Of a stretch of 64,000 nucleotides of DNA, positions 56,284 to 64,000 are shown piece by piece (position 1 is the stretch's first letter; each line of letters begins with the position of its first letter). The notes under the pieces were generated by a model, which was not told the DNA's origin, did not search any database, and saw only the letters and a list, made by a program, of their open reading frames with translations. Origin of the DNA: Beverwykella pulmonaria (Eukaryota > Ascomycota > Dothideomycetes > Pleosporales > Melanommataceae). Both the position numbers and the translations under genes were made by a program. The stretch is from positions 174,099 to 238,098 of the forward strand of contig BCHH01000009.1 of NCBI GenBank assembly GCA_001599595.1, written 5' to 3'.

Positions 56284-57280
56284 AATGATTGCGTGCTAAA
56301 CGCTATCTGAATCAATGTAATTGAGTACAGAATCGTTTAGAGGCGCACCCTCTATTAAATCCAAATTTCTGTAGTTCCTCGAGAGTATTGTGTGGTTTTC
56401 AGGATCCCAAGTTAGGCTGCAACTCCAAAAGCTTTGCATTAGTTACGATCCCAAACACTTCTGCTGTATTGAGATGCCATGGATCAAGCTCTATCGAATA
56501 GCTGTAGGTCTTTGGAGATTGAGATATTGCTTGACAGAACTACACAACCTCAATGGCTGTTTTCGTTGGGAATTTGCACAAGACAACGCAATTTTCGTTG
56601 CATATAAAAAAGGCAGTAAAAAAAATTTGATATTTTCTGGAAATTTGTGACACATAAAGAGAAACGCCCATAGTTTCCTTTCTTTGCTTTCCTTTTTTTC
56701 CCGATTCTTGTAAATGAGTTTTGCATTCCACTTCGCCCCAATCCCGGCCCATTGTGTCGCTGCCGTACTTTCAACCCAACTTTGCCAATCTAGTAAGACA
56801 GAGACTTCTTTCCGTAATAGAAAAGTCAAACTTGGGATAATGAATAGGAAGAAGTTCTTCAGGTGATGCTGGTCGAGCTAAATTGGTTCAACCAGATTGG
56901 CCGAATAACCAACTTAATTCCCAGACTAAATTGGCCGTTCTCTAGCGATTCCGCACTCAGAACTAAGCATACGATGCAAATGACTATTTATCCCGGAGAT
57001 GAGGTAGGGTTTTTAATCAATTACGTTTGTCAGCAAGCAATGAAGAGCAAGGGAAACGTTGACTTTAGGCTTAGTTCCCACCTGTCGAGTCGAAAGAGGA
57101 ATGGCTGACCTCGTAGGATTCTCGAAGTAATCCGTGCCATTAATAATCCAATGACGGGGATAGGATTTAAAATTCTCTCAGTGTAGAGTAGAAATAGTCG
57201 AACTAGATATACTAGAGTTCCTCCCTGGAACTCGTTTCTGATTGTCATATCTATAATACATCAAGAAAGAGACGTTCACG
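56284..57280. other. intergenic, AT-rich
   Basis: About 1 kb between the membrane-protein pseudogene and the tannase gene. Overlapping short frames on the minus strand (56491-56829) are Lys/Phe-rich low complexity and not supported. It contains the tannase promoter. Confidence 0.5.
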
Positions 57281-58942
57281 ATGCGATTTTCTCACAGCAT
57301 TCCATTCTGCTACTTTCTTTTCAATACAGCATTCAGCACACCTCTTCATGGCTTCAAATCCAGATGCGAAGCTCTCGTCGATGGGATCAAGGTCGAAGGC
57401 TACAATGGTATCAGCGTCGCCTTGTCCCAATACTTGACCACGAATACCACATTAGACCCAACAGTCGAAGGCATCAACAGCACGTGTAACTCTTGGATCC
57501 CTATTCCTCCTATACCAGTCAACCTTTGCCGCATAGCGCTTCACGTTCCGACATCGAACACTAGTGAAATTGTTATGGAGGCGTGGCTGCCGGAGGAATG
57601 GTCTGGCCGCTTCCTTTCTATTGGGAATGGGGGTTTATCAGGATGTGAGTCTTCTGAATACTCTTCGATCACGTCCCGCTGAGCAATACCAGGCATTCAG
57701 TATCCAGATTTAGCCTTTGCCGCCTCGTATGGTTTTGCAAGTGTTGGGAATAACAATGGCCACAACGGCACTTCAGCTGGTGCTTTCTTCCATCAACCAG
57801 AAGTTTTGGAAGACTTCGCTTGGAGGGCTCTGTACGCCGGTGCTGTTGTTGGGAAGTCAATCACAAAGCAATTCTATGGCAAGGAGCACAAAAAGTCGTA
57901 CTATTTTGGATGTTCGATGGGCGGACGCCAAGGCTGGAAAGCTGCACAATTGAATCCAGAGCTGTTTGACGGGATTCTGGCGGGTGCGCCAGCAATTGGC
58001 GCATCTGGATTATTTGGACACTTCGCGCACTTTCTGAACGCGTTCGGCACAAGCGTTGATAAGATGAAGGTCTCCATCGAAAAGTGGACGGCCATTCAGA
58101 ACGAAACGCTTCGTCAATGCGATCATCTCGACGGGGCTACCGATGGGATCGTTGAGGATACTCGTCTCTGTCATCCGGATCTCTCAACCTTGCTATGTGG
58201 GAGAAGCGGCGTTGCAACAGAGTGTCTTTCCCGCGAAGATATCTCACTTGTAGAGCAATTCTTCAAGCCCTGGGTTGTTGACGGTAACCTCATATACTCT
58301 GGGATGCCGCACAATGGCGATGAAGTATTCCACACCACTTCACTCCTAGGCGCAAATCCGATCGGCTGGGCTACCGAATGGCCGCGCTTCGTTGTGCACG
58401 AAGATCTCAATTGGAACCTCAGTCAGTGGACCCCACAGGAGGCGATTCTTGCAAATCAGCAAAATCCGTTCAATATCAACACCTGGGACGGAAACCTTTC
58501 AAGATTCCGAGAACGCGGCGCAAAGATTATCCACTGGCACGGTGAATCAGACCAGTACATCGACATCACCCAATCTGATCGCTACTACGAGCATGTTTCC
58601 AGAACAATGCGCGCTTCACCGCAGGACCTCGACTCCTTCTATCGGTACTTTCGTATCTCGGGGATGCAGCATTGTTGGGGTGGACCGGGGGCAAATTTGT
58701 TTGGGCAAACGGGGTTTTTCCCTGCCCCGAGCAATGATCCGGAGGAAAATCTTTTGATGAGGATTGTGGAGTGGGTTGAGAATGGTAATGGGCCAGACAC
58801 TATCCGAGGAACGAAGTTCATTGATGATGATAAAGCGAAGGGCGTTAAGTTTACGAGGAAGCATTGCAAATACCCCGCTAGAAATGTGTATAAAGGTAAG
58901 AAGAACGGGACTGATGAAGCTGGATGGCATTGTGTAAATTGA
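57281..58942 (+). CDS. secreted tannase/feruloyl esterase family protein
   Basis: Exons are 57281-57644 and 57693-58942, giving 537 residues. The family (tannase and FaeB-type feruloyl esterase) cleaves ester bonds of gallic or ferulic acid in tannins and plant cell walls. The first 20 residues form a signal peptide (FCYFLFNTAFS). Catalytic residues read as S196 in GCSMGGRQGWK, D408 in HGESDQYID and H448 in GMQHCWGGPG. The CS-D-HC pairing supports the family's disulfide bridge next to the active site. Other family blocks are VMEAWLPEEWSGRFLSIGNGG, AASYGFASVGNNNGH and GATDGIVEDTRLCHPD. Splicing at GGAT|GTGAGT restores SGCIQYPDLAFA. Feruloyl esterase and tannase cannot be told apart from sequence here. 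Confidence 0.94.
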
Positions 58943-59617
58943 CGACCGTAACGTCTATCCATGTGCTTCCCTATCAGTTTCTAATCGTGCATAAAGCACT
59001 AGAAAAGCATGTCACAGCGAAATAATTGAATTTCAAACAACGGAAATTGTTAGCGAAAAGCCTTGCCAGCACTTCTTACATAAATATCTCCAAGGTGACC
59101 TGCTACACCTGCAAAACTCGTCCTCTGCACAAATAACAGTGCTACGAGGTGAAGACAGGTCAGTAAAGCAAACACAAGAACTCTACTGCATGTTCCCACG
59201 ACTAAGGAAGAAAAAGTGCGTTGAGAAGACAGATTTCCATCGTGACCTTATCGTCATGACGGAGAATGTCGCTCAGAGTGTCTCTTGCTATGAGAAACTT
59301 GACTGTACCTCCTTGCAGTCACGTCATCCACCATGAGAATGCCAAGAGAGCGATGAGGAAGCGCGAGCCAGCTGCTTCAAAAATTTCAAGCTCGGGCGTT
59401 CAATGGGGTCCATTATTCTGGAGACAACCCGTAGCTAATCCTCCGCGTTGGTTCGGGTGGGAACCCAATTGGCAAGGGTTCTTCTCTTGGAGCTAATCCA
59501 ATCAAATATTCCCCGTGTAAGCGCAAAATGTTAAGTACTCGCGCACTCTACTCATGTTTGATGATGTAAATGTGCTTCATGTGATTTCCTCACATACTCC
59601 TCCCCTCTCCCTCTAAG
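58943..59617. other. intergenic between convergent genes
   Basis: 3' flanks of the tannase and omega-amidase genes; no gene is seen. Confidence 0.5.
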
Positions 59618-60511
59618 CTACTCCTCGAATCTCACCTTCCCCTCACTGACATCGGGATAAACATCGAATCTTCTCTGACTATAAACCGGAATCCCCTTCC
59701 TGACCTCTTCGATCCGTCCCTTTACCAATTCCTGCACCACAACCCCCTCCTTCTCATCCAACATCTGCAGCACCTCCGCATTGGGATCCACCAGACAACT
59801 ATGCCCCCACGCATTATACTCCGCGCTCATATCCCTCGCGGGCGAACACAAGCCAACGTAAACCTGATTATCCACCGCCCTCGCGCGCGCCAGCAATTCC
59901 CAATGCAGCGCGCCCGTTGTCAAATTAAATGCGCCAGGGTATAGTAAGAGAAATGCGCCCTTTCGCGCCGCGATAGTAGCCAGTTCCGGAAACCGGATAT
60001 CGTAACAAATCGCTATCGCTACCTTCCCATACTCAGGCAAATCCAGAATCGTAACCTTATTCCCGGGGTCCAGCACTTCACTTTCTTTAAACCTGATCTT
60101 GCCTGGGATATCGATGTCGAAAAGATGCACCTTGCGATGCGTCGCGACCAACTCCCCTGCAGGGTTGAACGTCAAACTCGTATTAAACAGCTTCTTCGTC
60201 TTGTCCTCTAGCTCTGGAATGCTGCCGCCGATGATGTACGCCTTGGCCTCTCTGGCAAGGCTCGATAGTGCGTGGAAGGACGGCGACTGCTCTTTTGTCG
60301 GCGGGCTTGGGAGGAGAGTCTCGGCATATTGCGCGAAGTATTTTGTGCCGTAGGGTGAATTGAAGCATTCAGGAAGGACGACGATTTTGGCGCCGGCCTT
60401 GGTGGCTTCGAGGACTTTTGTACGGGCGTGTGCAAGGTTGTGTGCTTTGTCGGCGGTGGAGGCAAGTTGAACTAGTGCTAGTTTGACGGATTGTTTGAGG
60501 AGGGACGCCAT
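59618..60511 (-). CDS. NIT2: Nit2-type omega-amidase (carbon-nitrogen hydrolase)
   Basis: An intronless frame of 297 residues, normal length for the nitrilase superfamily. The catalytic triad is clear: E48 in VVLPECFNSPYG, K127 in HRKVHLFDID and C169 in ICYDIRFPEL. The stretches IPGKIRFKESEVLDPG and LLLYPGAFNLTTGALHWELL match omega-amidases (human NIT2, yeast Nit3), which convert alpha-ketoglutaramate and alpha-ketosuccinamate to 2-oxoglutarate and oxaloacetate plus ammonia. The related deaminated-glutathione amidase (yeast Nit2/human NIT1) is the alternative, but the FNLTTG block favours omega-amidase. Probably cytosolic or mitochondrial; no obvious targeting signal. Confidence 0.94.
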   Translation of the reverse strand: MASLLKQSVKLALVQLASTADKAHNLAHARTKVLEATKAGAKIVVLPECFNSPYGTKYFAQYAETLLPSPPTKEQSPSFHALSSLAREAKAYIIGGSIPELEDKTKKLFNTSLTFNPAGELVATHRKVHLFDIDIPGKIRFKESEVLDPGNKVTILDLPEYGKVAIAICYDIRFPELATIAARKGAFLLLYPGAFNLTTGALHWELLARARAVDNQVYVGLCSPARDMSAEYNAWGHSCLVDPNAEVLQMLDEKEGVVVQELVKGRIEEVRKGIPVYSQRRFDVYPDVSEGKVRFEE

Positions 60512-61331
60512 GTTGGATGCAGCTGTAGATGATGGGATTGAGTGGATTGGAGAGCTTTCGAGGGATGTTTTAAGTTTAGGGAGGGTCGTAGGAAATAAAT
60601 AGCATGATAAGCGAGGTAGAAGTGGAAGGGCGCGACGGAGTGAGGTTGAGTGATCTGCACCTCGTCATCAGCCAATAACTCCGATTTCGGGGTTTACGCC
60701 GATCGACATTATCAACACCATGCCAAGCATCACCACATTGATTAACATCCAGTATTCAAGTTTGTGCAAGTCTTTCATGATTGTATTATTTTGACTGGCT
60801 CATTAATTATGGGGTTCCAACCCGTAAAGTGGTCCCCGCGGCCGTGAAATCATCCTAAAAACTTCCCAATGCTAAAGAAGACTGACTAATGTACAACGCC
60901 TCGCTATATTCCACCCATGCAGAGCGCCCTCAGATGTGTCAAAACGCTCCGAATGCTCGGGATGTAACCCATGCCATTATGCAACCGGGGTAGTGGCTTC
61001 CTCGGAAGAAAATGATGCCTTCCCAAAAGTCCTGTCCACGAAACGCCAAGGTAATGCAAAAAGCGAGAAAGAAACAATTCAAAAGAGTGTGGATCGGGAT
61101 AAACTTTAAATGAGCGACTTCCCAAGAGGATAGAAAACTAGCAAACGCCGTTTAACAGTCAAAGCAACAAATGAAAGAATTCCATGATCAACATGCGGGT
61201 TCGTCGATCGATATACTTTGCTTGTGCGCAGCTGATCAATTTAGCTAGTTGAGATGGCCATAAATAGACCATAAGAGATATGCACCTTTCAGATTAATGC
61301 AGCCCACCAATATGCTCTTATACAGCTGCTC
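60512..61331. other. intergenic between tandem genes
   Basis: Promoter side of the omega-amidase gene and 3' flank of the serine-rich protein gene. No gene is seen. Confidence 0.5.
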
Positions 61332-64000
61332 TCATACAGCGCCAGTGGCGTGTGCAATGAGAATAGGGACAAGGATCAAGGCGATGAGAGAAATGTTGAC
61401 GGCGATACCAGCACCCAACGCGATCCGCTTCGGCTTCTCAGAGCAGTACCCAAACCGGCCTTTGGTCAACGTGACCATGGCGAAGTCGCCTAGCCAACGA
61501 TAGAGAATGAGCAAAGGTGGTAGCAGGCAGAAAAGACCAAAGATGACCCACGACGTCCTGCGTCGCTCCTCCTCGTCCTTAGGATCTAGCGCACGTTCCG
61601 GACACAGTAAATGAGGCGAATGCTCATTGGCGAGATTGGGCTTCAAAGAGACTTCACTGAACGTGGGCCGCAGCGGCGTGTTGGTGCTAGCCGTGGACGG
61701 GCGCACGCAATGACCATTTATGAAGTTCGACATGTGCGTGGCTTGACTCGAAGTGACAGTGTGAGCGCCCGGAGTCAAGATCATATCGCGAAGCTTGGTC
61801 TGGCCAGGAACAGCGGCCCGGCTGGCACGACGGCCTGGAGAAGTTGGCGACTTCAAAGACTTGCGGCGGCTGGCCAAGTCAGGGGAGGGTTCTGGAGGAA
61901 GCTGTACATTCTTACGACCTGGGAACAGAGTGGCCTCGGAAGGAGAGCGATCATTCTTGGACGCGTCAATAGGGTTTATGAGGGTGTCGCGCGAAGGACG
62001 GATCCTGGTGGTGCTCAACGTCCGACCTGGAGCTACATGGAAACCGGGAAAGCCTGATCGCGTACGCTGGGGCCGCGTATACGGACTCGAGCTTAAGGGT
62101 GCTCCAGGGCTGCTCGTGTCTGCTGCACTACTTCCAACCTCATGCACACCGGTGCCCGATGGGGTGCCCGTGACATTGCCTTTGGGACCTACTAAACTAG
62201 GGGTCTCTTGCTGAATGCTGGAGGTCAAAGTAGGGTCCAAAACATCTTGCTGCCCCTCGTACAAGATCTCGTCATTTGGCCCAGAGTTGAGCAATTCCTG
62301 AGTCTCCCTGTCGCTCAATGTGAACTGGGTTTCCTTTGCCCATGGGGCGTAGTGGTACGGCTGATCGGGGTTACCATGCGGTTCGGGATCGGGATACCTT
62401 GGTTGGACCACTGGAACGGTCGATGACAATGGTGGGCTCGGCACAAATTGACTGGAGGGGCCGTTATCCAGGGTAGTTCGAACGCTTGCGCGGGACTCCA
62501 GATTTGGAGGTGACGAATTGAATGGGTGCCGATGAGGAGGTAGTGGGCTTGGGTGGCGGTAGAAGGAAGAGTTGTGGTCGACTGACTGATTTCCCAAGAC
62601 TGGAAGCGAATCACCCCCATTAGAACCTATGCCTCCCCTGTTATCTTCCGAGCTGCTATAGTCTGCAATGCTATCCTCCGACGCGTATCGCGCATGTTGA
62701 CCACCACCCCCAACAATCTCCCAATCGCCCTTCTCTTTTTCACCGTCATCCACATTGGCAGATTCGCTGGTCTTCGACTCTCTATTACTCCGGAGAAGAT
62801 TGCCCGAGCCCCGCCTGGCCCAAATAGCTGGAATGCCAGTCTCTTTGTTGTTAGCTGCCGCTTCCCCGAATATCTTTTCCGCTTCGTCCAAGGCTTCTTG
62901 TGGAGTGTGTGGACTGGCCTGGCCAGACAGCTGAGAGTAGGAAGAGGAGGGCTCGAGTGTTGATTCGACCTTACCAGAAGCTTGAGAGTGTGAAGACGAT
63001 AGTTCAAGCATTGGGTGCGGAAGTACCGATTGGAGGGCACCCGTGGTCCCAGCTTTGGGTGGAGAGAGTCGCAGCAAATTACGACTATCTCCATAAGACG
63101 ATGCACCAGAAAACATTTCGGAAGACTCGTTGCGGGGAAGGGGCTTCGGTTCTTCGCCATATTCAAAGGCCGGTGCTAAAGGAGGGCGCTCTCGAGGAGG
63201 AGGCCCTGACACCTGGGTAATCACGGGTTTCCTTCCACCCCTTGGTTGAGATGGAGAAACGATCGACACCTCGCTCTGGTCCATCATGTCCATGTCGGCG
63301 TTGTCCTGCAAACCAAAATCAAATTGGCCGAAGCTAGACGGAACTTTCACCGGTTGGGGTCGCTCAGCCAGTGCAGGCTTCTCAGAGTTGCTTGATTCGG
63401 TTAATGGGGGCGAGTTCGTGACATCGCCTCGACCATATTGATCAACGAACTGGCTAACTGTGTTGGCCTTCTCATTGCCTTGGGTTTTGGAGAAGCGGTG
63501 GTAGTTATGGATTAAAGGCCGCGATAAGCGGCGGCTTGCGCGGTTGGACGGCGCATACGCATACAGACCATCTCGTTTGTATTCGCCTGGATATAGACTA
63601 TTGTCGTGGGAGAGAGAATCCAAAGGACTACTCTTCTTCCAGCTGTAAAGGCTAGACGGGTATCTAGAGGTATCCTCATCGTACTCGTGGCTGTAGATGG
63701 AGGACCCAGGATATATGGAACCTACATCTTCATTGTACGTCGTAGAGAGCATGTTATCTTTAGACAAAGAGTGATGCGGATAAGGTGAGTCAGCGCGTCC
63801 TACTTGTGTGGGTGGATCATCCGGGACCATCGAAGATAATGGTGCTGTCCCAACTCGTTGCATGAAGAGATGCGGGTATTCGACCGAAGGTTTTGACTCT
63901 TGCTTGTTGCTTCGCTGCAGGGCTGGCGAAGCCGTACGGAAGGCCGAATGATGATAAGTGATCGGGGCCATGTTGCGATAACTCTGATCCAATGGCCGCG
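61332..64000 (-). CDS. serine-rich protein with two C-terminal membrane helices, 5'-partial
   Basis: The frame is open from the window edge, and no in-frame ATG precedes the internal MAPITYHH (63971), so the true start probably lies beyond 64000. At least 888 residues are present. The first 700 or so are disordered, rich in Ser, Pro, Tyr and Asn, with motifs like SSIYSHEYDEDTSRYPSSLY. The C-terminus is folded: RRTSWVIFGLFCLLPPLLIL, then RWLGDFAMVTLTKGRFGYCS, a basic loop, and a second helix (GIAVNISLIALILVPILI). This C-terminal plan is conserved in uncharacterised serine-rich proteins of filamentous fungi. The two helices with a long disordered N-terminus suggest a cortical or ER-anchored scaffold, which is inference. 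Confidence 0.82.
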   Translation of the reverse strand, partial: RPLDQSYRNMAPITYHHSAFRTASPALQRSNKQESKPSVEYPHLFMQRVGTAPLSSMVPDDPPTQVGRADSPYPHHSLSKDNMLSTTYNEDVGSIYPGSSIYSHEYDEDTSRYPSSLYSWKKSSPLDSLSHDNSLYPGEYKRDGLYAYAPSNRASRRLSRPLIHNYHRFSKTQGNEKANTVSQFVDQYGRGDVTNSPPLTESSNSEKPALAERPQPVKVPSSFGQFDFGLQDNADMDMMDQSEVSIVSPSQPRGGRKPVITQVSGPPPRERPPLAPAFEYGEEPKPLPRNESSEMFSGASSYGDSRNLLRLSPPKAGTTGALQSVLPHPMLELSSSHSQASGKVESTLEPSSSYSQLSGQASPHTPQEALDEAEKIFGEAAANNKETGIPAIWARRGSGNLLRSNRESKTSESANVDDGEKEKGDWEIVGGGGQHARYASEDSIADYSSSEDNRGGIGSNGGDSLPVLGNQSVDHNSSFYRHPSPLPPHRHPFNSSPPNLESRASVRTTLDNGPSSQFVPSPPLSSTVPVVQPRYPDPEPHGNPDQPYHYAPWAKETQFTLSDRETQELLNSGPNDEILYEGQQDVLDPTLTSSIQQETPSLVGPKGNVTGTPSGTGVHEVGSSAADTSSPGAPLSSSPYTRPQRTRSGFPGFHVAPGRTLSTTRIRPSRDTLINPIDASKNDRSPSEATLFPGRKNVQLPPEPSPDLASRRKSLKSPTSPGRRASRAAVPGQTKLRDMILTPGAHTVTSSQATHMSNFINGHCVRPSTASTNTPLRPTFSEVSLKPNLANEHSPHLLCPERALDPKDEEERRRTSWVIFGLFCLLPPLLILYRWLGDFAMVTLTKGRFGYCSEKPKRIALGAGIAVNISLIALILVPILIAHATGAV

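Overview
This window is nuclear DNA of a filamentous ascomycete, most likely a Dothideomycete; class and order are inference. Genes carry short introns (46-204 bp) with GTANGT-type donors and CTAAC/CTGAC branch points. The products are characteristic of Pezizomycotina: ATG2, a CECR1/ADGF-type adenosine deaminase, Clr2, PPP4R2/Psy4, Sym1/Mpv17, Kin4, a Rieske-AIF oxidoreductase, GH31 alpha-glucosidase and tannase/feruloyl esterase. Exon structures were rebuilt by hand from splice signals, reading-frame continuity and family motifs.

Left part (about 1-38 kb) is dense and housekeeping-like. ATG2 (minus) stands head-to-head with the adenosine deaminase (plus). Then come a small mitochondrial-type membrane protein (minus), a coiled-coil protein (plus), Clr2 (minus), a single-pass membrane protein (plus), PPP4R2 (minus) facing an eight-helix UPF0658 Golgi membrane protein (plus), Sym1 (plus), the Kin4 kinase (minus) and a Rieske-AIF oxidoreductase (minus). 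The only long gene-poor stretch here is 17.6-20.9 kb.

Right part (about 38-59 kb) looks accessory. It holds a Cys-rich membrane protein, three enzymes with signal peptides (alpha-glucosidase, M43-type metalloprotease, tannase/feruloyl esterase), a 2-oxoglutarate/Fe(II) dioxygenase and a drug:H+ antiporter-type MFS transporter. Between them lie a decayed F-box-like gene (45-46.1 kb), a decayed membrane-protein gene (55.5-56.3 kb) and a 3.3-kb AT-richer stretch (50-53.2 kb) with a short 54-bp-period repeat. There is no PKS, NRPS or terpene backbone, so this is not a classical secondary-metabolite cluster. The enzymes suggest extracellular breakdown of plant or fungal polymers.

The right edge returns to conserved genes: a Nit2-type omega-amidase and a 5'-truncated serine-rich membrane protein that runs off the window.

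I found no clear novel system. The most interesting signals are a 1.13-kb leader without a single ATG before the UPF0658 gene, with a coding-looking in-frame extension that has no AUG; a GC-AG intron in ATG2; stop-free introns whose length is a multiple of three in two genes; two pseudogenes; and possible dual targeting of the Rieske-AIF protein.
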